From contig NZ_CP151657.1 of the NCBI RefSeq assembly GCF_038405225.1, positions 3,224,001 to 3,288,000 of the forward strand: a DNA stretch of 64,000 bases, written 5' to 3'. Below are positions 17,398 through 25,167 of this stretch, in pieces (position 1 is the first letter of the stretch; each line of letters opens with the position of its first letter). Both the position numbers and the translations under genes were made by a program. The stretch comes from Arthrobacter citreus (lineage in GTDB: Bacteria; Actinomycetota; Actinomycetes; Actinomycetales; Micrococcaceae). Below the pieces are notes generated by a model that was not told where the DNA came from, ran no database searches, and saw only the letters and a program-made list of their open reading frames with translations.

Positions 17398-18096
17398 TTA
17401 GTTCACCCGCTGGCCGAAGACGTGCCGGCGGACCCATCCGTGCATGGCAATGGCGGCGGCGGCCGAGGCGTTCATGGACCGGGTGGAACCGAACTGGGCA
17501 ATGGACAGCGTGGCGTCCGCCGCGGCGTGAACCTCCGGGGTCAGGCCGGGACCTTCCTGCCCAAACACGAGCACGCAGTTTTCCGGCAGCTCATAGGTTT
17601 CCAGCGGCACGGAGTCCGGGAAGTTGTCGATCCCGATGATGTGCAGCCCCTCGCCCTGGGCCCATTCGACAAACTCCTCCACGGTGGGGTGGTGGCGCAC
17701 GTGCTGGTAGCGGTCGGTGACCATGGCGCCGCGCCGGTTCCACCGCCGTCGGCCAATGATGTGCACTTCCTTGGCCATGAAGGCATTGGCGGTGCGCACA
17801 ACGGATCCGATATTGAGGTCATGCTGCCAGTTTTCGATCGCGACGTGGAAGGGATGCCGCTTCGAGTCCAGGTCGGCCACGATGGCGTCATGCTTCCAGT
17901 ACCGGTACTGGTCCACCACGTTGCGGGTGTCGCCGTTGACCAGCAGTTCGGGATCCCAGTGCCCGCCCTCGGGCAGCGGCCCTTCCCAGGGACCGACACC
18001 GATTTGGTGGACCGGCACCGCGTCCGGGCCGGCGGGTTCGGCGGTTTCGACTGTTAACTCAGGGTTCTCCGGCAATTGCTCAACGCTGTCTATCAC
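17398..18096 (-). CDS. SPOUT-family RNA methyltransferase (TrmH/SpoU type)
   Basis: A 232-residue S-adenosylmethionine-dependent 2'-O-ribose methyltransferase for tRNA or rRNA. The three SpoU motifs are present: NIGSVVRTANAF (motif 1), LVFGQEGPGL (motif 2) and LSIAQFGSTRSMNASAAAAI (motif 3), which form the trefoil-knot cofactor site. The substrate nucleotide cannot be told from sequence. The start is GTG at 18096, placed 6 nt after a TAGGCT box with no Shine-Dalgarno. It is divergent from the HAD phosphatase gene. Confidence 0.9.
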   Translation of the reverse strand: MIDSVEQLPENPELTVETAEPAGPDAVPVHQIGVGPWEGPLPEGGHWDPELLVNGDTRNVVDQYRYWKHDAIVADLDSKRHPFHVAIENWQHDLNIGSVVRTANAFMAKEVHIIGRRRWNRRGAMVTDRYQHVRHHPTVEEFVEWAQGEGLHIIGIDNFPDSVPLETYELPENCVLVFGQEGPGLTPEVHAAADATLSIAQFGSTRSMNASAAAAIAMHGWVRRHVFGQRVN

Positions 18097-18102
18097 CCAA
18101 CA

Positions 18103-18108
18103 AGCCTA
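18103..18108 (-). promoter_or_regulatory. -10 box of a probable leaderless mRNA (SPOUT methyltransferase)
   Basis: TAGGCT on the minus strand, then 6 nt and the GTG start at 18096. Confidence 0.5.
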
Positions 18109-18188
18109 AGGTGAAAGACTGAACCGCAGGATCACGAGGCAACAGCGGCCCAGGGGGAACCCGGCCGCAGGCAAGGAAAAGGAACAGC

Positions 18189-18980
18189 GTGGGCGAAAAC
18201 GAGAACATTGAATGCTGGCTGACGGACATGGACGGCGTCCTGGTCCATGAAAACCATCCCATTCCGGGAGCAGCCGAACTCATTGAACGGTGGGTGGCCA
18301 CATCAAAGCGGTTCCTGGTGCTGACCAACAACTCGATCTACACCCCGCGTGACCTGGCCGCGCGGCTCCGCGCCTCCGGGCTCGAGGTGCCGGAGGAGAA
18401 CCTGTGGACCTCGGCGCTGGCCACCGCAGAGTTCCTCAAGGACCAGGTGAAGAACACCGGCGCTCCCGGCCGCTGCTTCGTGGTGGGAGAAGCCGGACTG
18501 ACGACGGCGCTGCACGAGGCCGGAATGATCCTCACCGACACAAACCCGGATTACGTGGTGCTGGGTGAGACCCGCACCTACTCCTTCGGCACCATCACCA
18601 AGGCCATCCGCCTGATCCTCGGCGGCGCCCGTTTCATCGCCACCAACCCGGACGTCACCGGACCATCCCACGAGGGCGTCCTGCCGGCCACGGGCGCCAT
18701 CGCCGCCCTGATCACGGCGGCCACCAGCATGGAGCCCTACATTGTGGGCAAGCCCAATCCCATGATGTTCCGTTCCGCGATGCGCAAGATCGACGCGCAC
18801 TCGGAAACCACGGCCATGATCGGTGACCGGATGGACACCGACATCGTGGCGGGTATCGAGGCCGGACTGCATACGGTGCTGGTGCTCAGCGGCATCACCC
18901 AGCGCGAGGACATCAACCGGTATCCGTTCCGTCCCACCCAGATCATGAATTCAGTGGCTGACCTGATCGACACCGTCTAG
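18189..18980 (+). CDS. HAD-IIA family hydrolase (NagD-like phosphatase)
   Basis: A 263-residue HAD phosphatase with a C2-type cap. Motif I is LTDMDGVLVHE (nucleophile Asp), motif II LTNNS, the Lys is in VGKPNPMMF, and the motif IV acidic pair is IGDRMDTDI. Such enzymes dephosphorylate small sugar or nucleoside monophosphates; the substrate is not predictable. The GTG at 18189 follows AAGGAAAAGG. Its TAG stop shares the palindrome CTAG with the stop of the convergent alpha/beta hydrolase gene. Confidence 0.9.
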   Translation: MGENENIECWLTDMDGVLVHENHPIPGAAELIERWVATSKRFLVLTNNSIYTPRDLAARLRASGLEVPEENLWTSALATAEFLKDQVKNTGAPGRCFVVGEAGLTTALHEAGMILTDTNPDYVVLGETRTYSFGTITKAIRLILGGARFIATNPDVTGPSHEGVLPATGAIAALITAATSMEPYIVGKPNPMMFRSAMRKIDAHSETTAMIGDRMDTDIVAGIEAGLHTVLVLSGITQREDINRYPFRPTQIMNSVADLIDTV

Positions 18981-19972
18981 AACACGGACCTCAGCCCGCC
19001 GCCAAGCTCCGGCGGGGAGTACAGCCGCAGCACTTCGCGCACCACCTCCTGGTAGATGCCCGGGTTCCACTGCGGACTGGCGTGGGCGGGCCTGGCGCCT
19101 TCGGTGACCGGGGAGGTGGTGACGATGTTGTCGGGAAAGACCGCGGCCCACTCGTACTTCGCACTGAAGTAGTTGACCGTCTTATCCTCCGGGTTGCCGA
19201 TGAAGGCCAGCGACGCGCCGCCCAGGGCCGCGGCGTACAGCCGTGCGTCGAAATGGTAAATGTAGGACGCTTCGGCCTGGATCAGGGTGGTGGACGGCGC
19301 CAGCGGGGACAGCTGCTCCAGGGTTTGGTCCACCACCGTGTCCCAGGTCCTCTCGTCCTTGTGCAGGACCCGCTCCCCCAGTTCGTAGCCGCCGCGCAGC
19401 ACGCTGGGAATGCGGTAGCCGGCGTCGTACAGGGCCGCGACGCCGCGGAACATGGCGCGGTCCAGCACGTCCTGGGCGCCTGCCGGGCTTGAGTCCAGAA
19501 TGATGAGTTCGACGGCGACGCCCCGCTCGAGCAGGCGTGCAGCCACTTCCACGGCAAGCATCCCGCCGAAGCTGTGGCCGTAAAAGTAGATGCGCCGCAG
19601 CTGGTGGTTGCGGATGTAGCGGAAGACCGCGGCGACGATGTCGTCAACGTCCAGCCCGAGGTTGGAGTACCCGACGCCGGCCATTTGCCCGCGCGGGATG
19701 AGCGCAGGGCGCAGCGAGTTCAGGATCCATACGGTCTCTTCCCAGCTTGTTTTGTAGCCGGGGAACAGGAACCAGGATGCAGCCGGAAAGCGCCGCTCGG
19801 CCTCGTCGTCGCGCACGCGCAGGATCTCCAGGTCTTCGCGGTACCGCTGAATCCTGCGGGTGACATAGAGGTCCGCGGCCAGGGTCAGGCCAAGCGCGCT
19901 GCCGGCGAGGAAGCGGCGGCGGGAGAACCGCTTCAGGCTCTCCGCCGACCGCAGGAAGTCGGCCGGGTCCAT
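18977..19972 (-). CDS. alpha/beta hydrolase with Tat-like N-terminus
   Basis: A 331-residue hydrolase/thioesterase-like protein. The nucleophile elbow is YFYGHSFGGM, and strands before it (WFLFPGYKTSWEETV, QMAGVGYSNLGLDVDD) fit the fold. The N-terminus carries SRRRFL (residues 17-22) followed by a hydrophobic stretch FLAGSALGLTLAA, matching the twin-arginine consensus. It may therefore be exported or anchored by Tat, although no clear cleavage site follows. ATG 19972 is preferred; a TTG at 19996 is also open. It lies downstream of pyrE on the same strand. The substrate is unknown. Confidence 0.75.
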   Translation of the reverse strand: MDPADFLRSAESLKRFSRRRFLAGSALGLTLAADLYVTRRIQRYREDLEILRVRDDEAERRFPAASWFLFPGYKTSWEETVWILNSLRPALIPRGQMAGVGYSNLGLDVDDIVAAVFRYIRNHQLRRIYFYGHSFGGMLAVEVAARLLERGVAVELIILDSSPAGAQDVLDRAMFRGVAALYDAGYRIPSVLRGGYELGERVLHKDERTWDTVVDQTLEQLSPLAPSTTLIQAEASYIYHFDARLYAAALGGASLAFIGNPEDKTVNYFSAKYEWAAVFPDNIVTTSPVTEGARPAHASPQWNPGIYQEVVREVLRLYSPPELGGGLRSVF

Positions 19973-20029
19973 GCTCACGAAGACCCGGTTTCCCAAGCTG
20001 GCATTCCGGAAGCAGCCGGCGTTCCGGCC

Positions 20030-20599
20030 CTAGTCCAGACCCAGTTCATCCTTGCCATAGGCGTACAGGTACGGCACGCCGGCTTCAGCCTCAATGCGCT
20101 CCTTCGACCCGGTGTCCCGGTCCACAATCACGGCAACGGCCACCACGTTGCCTCCGGCCCGCCGCACGCCTTCCACTGCGGTCAGCGCGGAACCGCCCGT
20201 GGTGGAGGTGTCTTCCAGGACCACGACGTTGCGGCCGGCAACATCGGGGCCCTCCACCTGGCGCCCCATGCCGTAGGACTTCTGCGCCTTGCGGACCACA
20301 AACGCGTCGATGGGACGGCCCGCCCGGGCCCCGGCATGCATTACCGCGGTGGCCACCGGGTCAGCGCCCATGGTCAGTCCGCCGGCACTTTCGAAGGAGA
20401 TTCCGGCCCGGTCGATCAGGTCCAGCATCACGTCTCCCACCAGCTGTGAGGCCTCGTGGTGCAGGGTGATCCGGCGGAGATCAATGTAGTAGTCGGCTTC
20501 GGCTCCGGAGGAGAGGATCACTTTGCCGCGGACCACCGCCAACTCATCAATCAGATCCAGGAGGCGGGCACGGGCAGCAGGTGAAACAGGCGCGGTCAT
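20030..20599 (-). CDS. pyrE: orotate phosphoribosyltransferase
   Basis: A 189-residue enzyme joining orotate to PRPP to give orotidine 5'-phosphate in UMP synthesis. The PRPP-binding loop VVVLEDTSTTGGSALTAVE has its acidic pair as ED rather than DD. The flexible-loop RKAQKSYGMG and the SSGAEADYYIDLRR segment are also typical. ATG 20599 (MTAPVSPAAR) is used; it lies 7 nt after a TAGGAT box, and the open frame further upstream is not protein-like. It is divergent from nadE, and the other pyrimidine genes are not in the window. Confidence 0.94.
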   Translation of the reverse strand: MTAPVSPAARARLLDLIDELAVVRGKVILSSGAEADYYIDLRRITLHHEASQLVGDVMLDLIDRAGISFESAGGLTMGADPVATAVMHAGARAGRPIDAFVVRKAQKSYGMGRQVEGPDVAGRNVVVLEDTSTTGGSALTAVEGVRRAGGNVVAVAVIVDRDTGSKERIEAEAGVPYLYAYGKDELGLD

Positions 20600-20606
20600 G
20601 GCCTCA

Positions 20607-20612
20607 ATCCTA
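20607..20612 (-). promoter_or_regulatory. -10 box of a probable leaderless mRNA (pyrE)
   Basis: TAGGAT on the minus strand, then 7 nt and the pyrE ATG at 20599. It forms a divergent promoter pair with the box before nadE. Confidence 0.5.
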
Positions 20613-20653
20613 GCCGAGCCGCACTTTCCCCACCGCTGATGTGACGGGAGATA

Positions 20654-20659
20654 TAGGGT
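20654..20659 (+). promoter_or_regulatory. -10 box of a probable leaderless mRNA (nadE)
   Basis: TAGGGT followed by 7 nt and ATG 20667. This favours 20667 over the GTG at 20658, which overlaps the box. Confidence 0.45.
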
Positions 20660-20666
20660 GGAGCAC

Positions 20667-21491
20667 ATGCGCCAACTACAAGCTGAAATCATTGCGGAAA
20701 TGGGCGTGCAGCCCGAAATCGATGCCACGGCTGAAATCCGCCGGCGGGTGGACTTCCTCAAGTCCTACGCCGAGGCATCCCACACCAACGGATTTGTGCT
20801 GGGGATCAGCGGGGGCGTGGACTCCACGCTGGCCGGCCGCCTGGCCCAGCTTGCCGTCGACGAGCTCACCGCCGAGGGCATCGAATCCCAGTTCATCGCG
20901 CTGCGGCTGCCCTACCAGGTCCAGCACGATGAGGCGGATGCCCAGGCAGCGCTGGAGTTCATCCGTCCCACCCTTTCCTGGGTCTACAACGTTGCTCCGG
21001 CCGTTGACGGGTACCAGGAGGAGTACGTGAAAATGAGCGGCGAGCAGCTCAGCGACTTCAACAAGGGCAACATCAAGGCCCGGGCGCGGATGACCGCCCA
21101 GTACGCCGTCGCCGGAGAGCGCAACCTGCTGGTCATCGGCACCGACCACGGAGCGGAGTCCGTCACCGGGTTCTTCACTAAATACGGCGACGGCGGTGCG
21201 GACATCCTGCCGCTCTTCGGGCTGAACAAGCGCCAGAACCGGCAGCTGCTGGCTGAACTCGGCGCGCCGGAGGCCCTGATCAGCAAGGCTCCCACGGCGG
21301 ATCTGCTCGACGACGTCCCCGGCCAGACCGACGAGACGGAGCTGGGCATCAGCTACGACACCATTGACGATTATCTCGAAGGCCGGGAGGTTCCCGAGGA
21401 CGCGGCGGAGAAGATTGAGCGCCGCTTCCTGATGACCCGGCACAAGCGCACGGTGCCGGTCAGCATCTTGGACACGTGGTGGAAGCCCTGA
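20667..21491 (+). CDS. nadE: ammonia-dependent NAD+ synthetase
   Basis: A 274-residue enzyme performing the last step of NAD synthesis: ATP, ammonia and deamido-NAD. The PP-loop [11 protein letters not shown] binds pyrophosphate. Other family blocks are [26 protein letters not shown] and KAPTADLL, followed by the C-terminal DDYLEG and [14 protein letters not shown]. The length fits the short form without a glutaminase domain. ATG 20667 is preferred because a -10-like box overlaps the GTG at 20658. It is divergent from pyrE and followed by xth 42 nt downstream. Confidence 0.94.
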   Translation: MRQLQAEIIAEMGVQPEIDATAEIRRRVDFLKSYAEASHTNGFVLGISGGVDSTLAGRLAQLAVDELTAEGIESQFIALRLPYQVQHDEADAQAALEFIRPTLSWVYNVAPAVDGYQEEYVKMSGEQLSDFNKGNIKARARMTAQYAVAGERNLLVIGTDHGAESVTGFFTKYGDGGADILPLFGLNKRQNRQLLAELGAPEALISKAPTADLLDDVPGQTDETELGISYDTIDDYLEGREVPEDAAEKIERRFLMTRHKRTVPVSILDTWWKP

Positions 21492-21520
21492 GGCATGCCC
21501 TGATCCGGCGGCTCATTCGG

Positions 21521-21526
21521 TAACGT
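21521..21526 (+). promoter_or_regulatory. -10 box of a probable leaderless mRNA (xth)
   Basis: TAACGT followed by 7 nt (AGCAAGG) and the GTG at 21534. AAGG directly before the GTG is too close to be a good ribosome binding site. Confidence 0.45.
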
Positions 21527-21533
21527 AGCAAGG

Positions 21534-22337
21534 GTGAAGATTGCTACCTGGAATGTGAACTCCATCCGTGCCCGCGCCGACCGCGTCGAAGCGTGGCTGC
21601 AGCGCTCCGACGTCGATGTCCTGGCCATTCAGGAAACCAAGGCCAAGGACGAGAATTTCCCGTGGGAGATCTTTGAGAACAACGGCTACGAGGTTGCGCA
21701 CTTTGGCGTGAACCAGTGGAACGGCGTGGCGATTGCCTCGCGTGTGGGGCTCGACGACGTCGAGCGCACCTTCCCGGGCCAGCCGAAGTTCGGCAAGACC
21801 GAGGAAACCACGGCGTCGGAGGCGCGCGCCATTGGCGCAACCTGCAACGGGGTCCGGATTTGGAGCCTCTATGTGCCCAACGGCCGGTCCCTTGACGATC
21901 CCCACATGCCCTACAAGCTGGCGTGGCTGGACATCCTGAAGGACCAGGCCGCAGGCTGGATAAAGGAAAACCCGGACCTGCCGCTGGCCCTGATGGGCGA
22001 CTGGAACATTGCGCCGCAGGATGACGATGTCTGGGACATCGAACTGTTCCGGCGCGAGAACCACACTCACGTCAGCGAACCCGAGCGGGAGGCCTTCCGG
22101 GCGTTCCTCGACGCCGGATTCACCGACGTCGCCCGTCCCTACACGCCCGGACCCGGCGTCTACACATATTGGGATTACACCCAGCTGCGGTTCCCGAAGA
22201 AGGAAGGCATGCGCATCGACTTCGTCCTCGGCTCCCCGGCGCTTGCCGCCCGTGTCACCGGTGCCTCGATTGACCGCGAGGAGCGCAAGGGCAAGGGCGC
22301 CTCGGACCACGCGCCCGTGATCGTGGAGCTGGACTGA
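21534..22337 (+). CDS. xth: exodeoxyribonuclease III family AP endonuclease
   Basis: A 267-residue Mg-dependent nuclease of base-excision repair (AP endonuclease and 3' phosphatase). Catalytic landmarks are WNVNSIRAR (Asn), IQETKAKDENFP (Glu metal ligand), the GDWNIAPQDDDVWD core, YTYWDYTQLRFPKKEGMRIDFVL and the terminal catalytic SDHAPV. All are intact. The start is GTG at 21534. A conserved hypothetical gene begins one nucleotide after its stop, so the two are co-transcribed. Confidence 0.95.
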   Translation: MKIATWNVNSIRARADRVEAWLQRSDVDVLAIQETKAKDENFPWEIFENNGYEVAHFGVNQWNGVAIASRVGLDDVERTFPGQPKFGKTEETTASEARAIGATCNGVRIWSLYVPNGRSLDDPHMPYKLAWLDILKDQAAGWIKENPDLPLALMGDWNIAPQDDDVWDIELFRRENHTHVSEPEREAFRAFLDAGFTDVARPYTPGPGVYTYWDYTQLRFPKKEGMRIDFVLGSPALAARVTGASIDREERKGKGASDHAPVIVELD

Positions 22338-22338
22338 C

Positions 22339-23193
22339 GTGAGCGGGCAGCCGCAGCGCTCCCTCTACCGCACGTTCCCCTACGTGTCACATCTGCGCGT
22401 TTACGAACCGCTGGATGTGTTTGACGACAACCAGCAGCTGGCCATCATGGAGCAGCGCTCCCGCGGCCGGCACGAAACCGAAGTGCTGGACCGCAGCGAC
22501 GCCGTGCGCCGCCTGGTGCGCGCCGTCTCGGATCCCTTCCCGCACAGCACCACCGACCTGGTGCGGGTGCTTCACTACCCGGGCCATGAAGGAACCACCC
22601 GGCGGTTGTACTGCCCCAACCAGCTCGCGGTCCGGGCGTCGCTGGCTGCGGAGTCACTGGGCGAGAGCATCCGCGGACCGCTGGTGGACGTCCTGGTGCC
22701 CGAGGTGGCCCGCGAGGCGCACGCCGCCCGCATCGATCCCGATTCCTTCGCCGACTCCCTGGCACACCTGCACACCCGGTCGGCTACCTGGGGTGTCCCG
22801 TTCGGCTGGTTCGTGCTGCTGCATGAGGAGGACCACTCCGAGGTAGTGGAGGATGACGGGAAGGTCCAGACCGTGCGGCTGACCGCACCCGTCAGCCAGT
22901 GCCTGGACCGGGCCCGGCGGGCCACTGCCGCGCTGGCGCTGGCCGCCCCGGAACTGGATTTGCTGGACGAGCTGGATGAGCTCACCAACTGGCTGGAGAT
23001 CTTCTCCGAGGACGCGGTCCTGGAACTGGACTACGGCCCGGTGGCGGACCTGGTGTTCCCCGATGATTCGCCCTCTGACGTGCGGCTGGGCATCGAGTCG
23101 CTGGCCGAAGGAGACATGACCGGAGCCGCGGCGTCATACCGCCGGCTGGCCAACCGCTGGATTCCGATCCGCCAGCTGGCCCGCGCAAGCTAG
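22339..23193 (+). CDS. conserved actinobacterial hypothetical protein downstream of xth
   Basis: A 284-residue soluble protein with GTG start one base after the xth stop. Recognisable blocks are SLYRTFPYVSHLRVYEPLDVF, VRVLHYPGHEGTTRRLYCPNQLAVRA and WGVPFGWFVLL; the C-terminal third is helical (LDLLDELDELTNWLEIFSEDAVLELDYG). No catalytic motif, signal or membrane helix is seen. Such proteins occur widely in actinobacteria beside repair or translation genes, but I cannot name a function. Tight coupling to xth suggests a shared physiological setting, nothing more. Confidence 0.78.
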   Translation: MSGQPQRSLYRTFPYVSHLRVYEPLDVFDDNQQLAIMEQRSRGRHETEVLDRSDAVRRLVRAVSDPFPHSTTDLVRVLHYPGHEGTTRRLYCPNQLAVRASLAAESLGESIRGPLVDVLVPEVAREAHAARIDPDSFADSLAHLHTRSATWGVPFGWFVLLHEEDHSEVVEDDGKVQTVRLTAPVSQCLDRARRATAALALAAPELDLLDELDELTNWLEIFSEDAVLELDYGPVADLVFPDDSPSDVRLGIESLAEGDMTGAAASYRRLANRWIPIRQLARAS

Positions 23194-23207
23194 CCCTTCC
23201 TCCCTTC

Positions 23208-23284
23208 CTAGCCCGCGAGATGGCGGAAACTGCACGTACCAGCGCTCAGAGGGACACTTTCTGCCATGTCGCGGAGTGGGCTAG
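23208..23284. repeat. long imperfect inverted repeat between convergent genes
   Basis: Arms starting CTAGCCC at 23208 and ending GGGCTAG at 23284. Each contains GCGAGATGGCGGAAA or its near-complement GCGACATGGCAGAAA. The right arm has a 5-base insertion, and about 28 nt lie between the arms. It fills the gap between two convergent genes and includes the stop codon of the minus-strand gene. It could serve as a terminator or be a dispersed intergenic repeat. No second copy is in this window. Confidence 0.6.
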
Positions 23285-23892
23285 CGGACGCGGTCCTCCC
23301 GGCTGAAGCGCAGCTTCCGGCCGCCGTCGATGCTGATCAGCACCGGGGTTTCCCGGCCCAGCGCGACGTCGAGCGCTTCCACCAGCGCGGTGGCATCGGC
23401 CGCGATGAGGTGCGGCGCGGCGCCCTGCCGGGGGTTGATGCGGATCCGCAGCGCGGAACTGCCGCGGACGTCGTAGGTGCTCACTGCCGCGGCGGCCACG
23501 TCCGGGTCTTCCTGCAGCGCCGAACGCAGCGCCTGTTCCGCCATGGCCCCGCTGATCGCCACCCGTCCCGGCGCGCCGTCATCGTCATATTCCGAAACCA
23601 GGGTGCCGGTCCGGCCCCGGCCCTGCGCAGCGGCCCAGAGAATCAGCAGCACGATCGTTACGACCATGACCAGGGCCAGCAAGGCCCAGATCCAGCTCTG
23701 TGACTGGCCGGGCATGGCTGTTTGCTCCCCAATGTCCCGCAGCCTATCCAGCACACCGGGCGCAAAGGACTGCCAGCGGCGGGCGGCACCGCCGTCAACG
23801 CTGATCCACAGCAGTCCGCCGCCGACGCCGATCAGGATCAGCCCCAGCAGTCCCAGCAGGATTCGGTTCAGTGATCTGGGAGTCCGGTTCAC
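23281..23892 (-). CDS. AmaP-like alkaline-shock membrane anchor protein
   Basis: A 203-residue protein with two membrane helices (residues about 11-30, LLGLLGLILIGVGGG, and about 68-90, WALLALVMVVTIVLLILWAA) separated by about 40 residues. A C-terminal soluble domain ends in a block with RISGAMAEQAL-like strands. Two N-terminal helices plus a cytoplasmic domain is the topology of AmaP, which tethers Asp23 in Staphylococcus. It is the last gene of the Asp23 operon and overlaps the preceding gene by GTGA. Assignment is from operon position and topology. Confidence 0.7.
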   Translation of the reverse strand: MNRTPRSLNRILLGLLGLILIGVGGGLLWISVDGGAARRWQSFAPGVLDRLRDIGEQTAMPGQSQSWIWALLALVMVVTIVLLILWAAAQGRGRTGTLVSEYDDDGAPGRVAISGAMAEQALRSALQEDPDVAAAAVSTYDVRGSSALRIRINPRQGAAPHLIAADATALVEALDVALGRETPVLISIDGGRKLRFSREDRVR

Positions 23893-24473
23893 TGTCCAAT
23901 CACCCCAAGGGTGGAAACCTGCACCCGGACCTCGGGCTGCGGATCCAGTCCGGTCAGCCGGAGTTCATCCTCCACGGCCTCCCGCACCACGTCGCCGTTG
24001 ACCGGCACGCCCGAGGTGGGGCGGATGCGCACATCAACACGGGTCCGGCCGACGGTGACCAGCACCTGTTCGGCGGTGACCCCGGCCGTGAGCCGTGCGC
24101 GGCGTGCCAGCGAGGAGGCCAGCACTTCTGCGTCCACGACGACGGCGGCCCTCGGGTTGGGCAGCGCGTAGCGCGGGCGGCGGCCCGGCAGGACCGACTG
24201 CAGGAAAAAGGCCAGCCCCGCCAGCAGGAGCAACAGGCCGCTGAGCCCCAGGACACCGCTGTCGGCTTCCGCGGGCAGGCGTGACAGCCAGGCGCCGAGC
24301 GCTGCCGGATCCGTTAGCCAGGCATCCTGGCCCAGCGCCTGCAGCGTGGCCTCCAGCAAAACGTAAAGGCAGAAGAGGATCCCCAGAAACGCTGCAATCA
24401 TGGAACCCGGTGTCCGGCTGGCATGGGTTTCCCGGCGCACGATCCGCCGGGTGAGGGAGTCGTTGCTGTTCAA
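23889..24473 (-). CDS. DUF6286-like membrane protein of the Asp23 operon
   Basis: A 194-residue protein with a short basic N-terminus (LTRRIVRRETHASR), two membrane helices (SMIAAFLGILFCLYVLL and VLGLSGLLLLLAGLAFFL), then an extramembrane alpha/beta domain (VVVDAEVLASSLARRARLTAG, ERVLVTVGRTRVDVRIRP-like strands). The TTG start at 24473 is chosen because it overlaps the previous stop (TTGA) and has AGGAAGCAGGG upstream; the open frame before it is an antisense-looking extension. It is the fourth gene of the operon. It probably sits at the membrane with the Asp23 proteins. Family naming is from memory. Confidence 0.7.
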   Translation of the reverse strand: MNSNDSLTRRIVRRETHASRTPGSMIAAFLGILFCLYVLLEATLQALGQDAWLTDPAALGAWLSRLPAEADSGVLGLSGLLLLLAGLAFFLQSVLPGRRPRYALPNPRAAVVVDAEVLASSLARRARLTAGVTAEQVLVTVGRTRVDVRIRPTSGVPVNGDVVREAVEDELRLTGLDPQPEVRVQVSTLGVIGQ

Positions 24474-24865
24474 CGGACCCTGCTTCCTTCGTTGATCTGG
24501 ACGCCGGTGACGCGGATGTCCACCCGGGACACCAGTGATCCGGTCAGAGCTGTGACTTTGTCTTTCAGGAACGGCTTCGCCGCGTGGGCGCGGTCCCATA
24601 CCGATCCGCCGGCGCGCTCGATAACCCCGGGATCAGCGGCTATCCGGTTCAGGGCCGGCAGCGACACCGGCAGGGACAGGGACATGGCCAGCATCCCCTG
24701 GTCATCGGACCACGCAACACGGATGGAAGACGAGGGAACACCGAAAAACTCCGCCGCCGCCGCCTTCGCCGTGGAAGTCAGCGCCTGGGTGCTGATGCGG
24801 TTGTGGCCGGCCAGCCCGGAAGCACGTTCAGCGGCCGGAGCGGAGGCCAGGACGGCGTGGCTCAC
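24470..24865 (-). CDS. Asp23-related small protein
   Basis: A 131-residue soluble protein. The N-terminus reads as an Asp23/Gls24-like helix (RISTQALTSTAKAAAAEFFGV), followed by strands (RVAWSDDQGMLAMSLSLPVSLPAL) and a C-terminal strand SRVDIRVTGVQI, consistent with a shortened Asp23 or related DUF fold. The start GTG at 24865 overlaps the stop of the preceding small gene (GTGA), and no independent Shine-Dalgarno is present. It is probably part of an envelope-stress complex with the first gene of the operon. Confidence 0.68.
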   Translation of the reverse strand: MSHAVLASAPAAERASGLAGHNRISTQALTSTAKAAAAEFFGVPSSSIRVAWSDDQGMLAMSLSLPVSLPALNRIAADPGVIERAGGSVWDRAHAAKPFLKDKVTALTGSLVSRVDIRVTGVQINEGSRVR

Positions 24866-25053
24866 GAGGAGGAACGGCGTCCGGTCAGCGCATCACGGAC
24901 GGTGCGGAAGTCCACTTTGCCCTCCACGGCGCGCCCGCACAGGGCACCCACAGCGATGAACAGCGCCATCAGAAGGAACCCCCAAAAATCGAAAATCAGG
25001 GCGGTGAAGGCCAAAACTGCCCCGATCGCCATGCCCGTAACGGTTGGTTTCAT
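24862..25053 (-). CDS. small DUF2273-type membrane protein
   Basis: A 63-residue protein with two membrane helices (MAIGAVLAFTALIFDFWGF and LLMALFIAVGALCG) and a basic C-terminal tail EGKVDFRTVRDALTGRR. The size, G-x3-G spacing and operon position match DUF2273 proteins that accompany Asp23. AGGAACA precedes the ATG at 25053. Its stop overlaps the next start by 4 bases. It probably anchors or scaffolds Asp23 at the membrane, by analogy with Firmicutes operons. Confidence 0.78.
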   Translation of the reverse strand: MKPTVTGMAIGAVLAFTALIFDFWGFLLMALFIAVGALCGRAVEGKVDFRTVRDALTGRRSSS

Positions 25054-25070
25054 TGTTCCTGCCTCATGAC

Positions 25071-25100
25071 GGTGTTCCTGGTGTTCCTGGTGTTGCGTTC
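25071..25100. repeat. short tandem repeat in the Asp23 operon leader of the DUF2273 gene
   Basis: GGTGTTCCT repeated twice and followed by the related GGTGTTGCGTTCCT, within the 114-nt spacer between the Asp23 gene and the DUF2273 gene. It lies upstream of the DUF2273 start on the minus strand. No function is evident. Confidence 0.5.
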
Positions 25101-25167
25101 CTGGCTCTCTTCGACCCTATACCGCTTGCTCCCGCGCTGCCTCGCCCGCTGCGTCCTCCGCTGCCCG

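Noticed and set aside
16291-18057. A 588-codon open frame on the plus strand
   Set aside because: Antisense to the aldolase and SPOUT methyltransferase genes, both of which have complete motif sets; composition is shadow-like.
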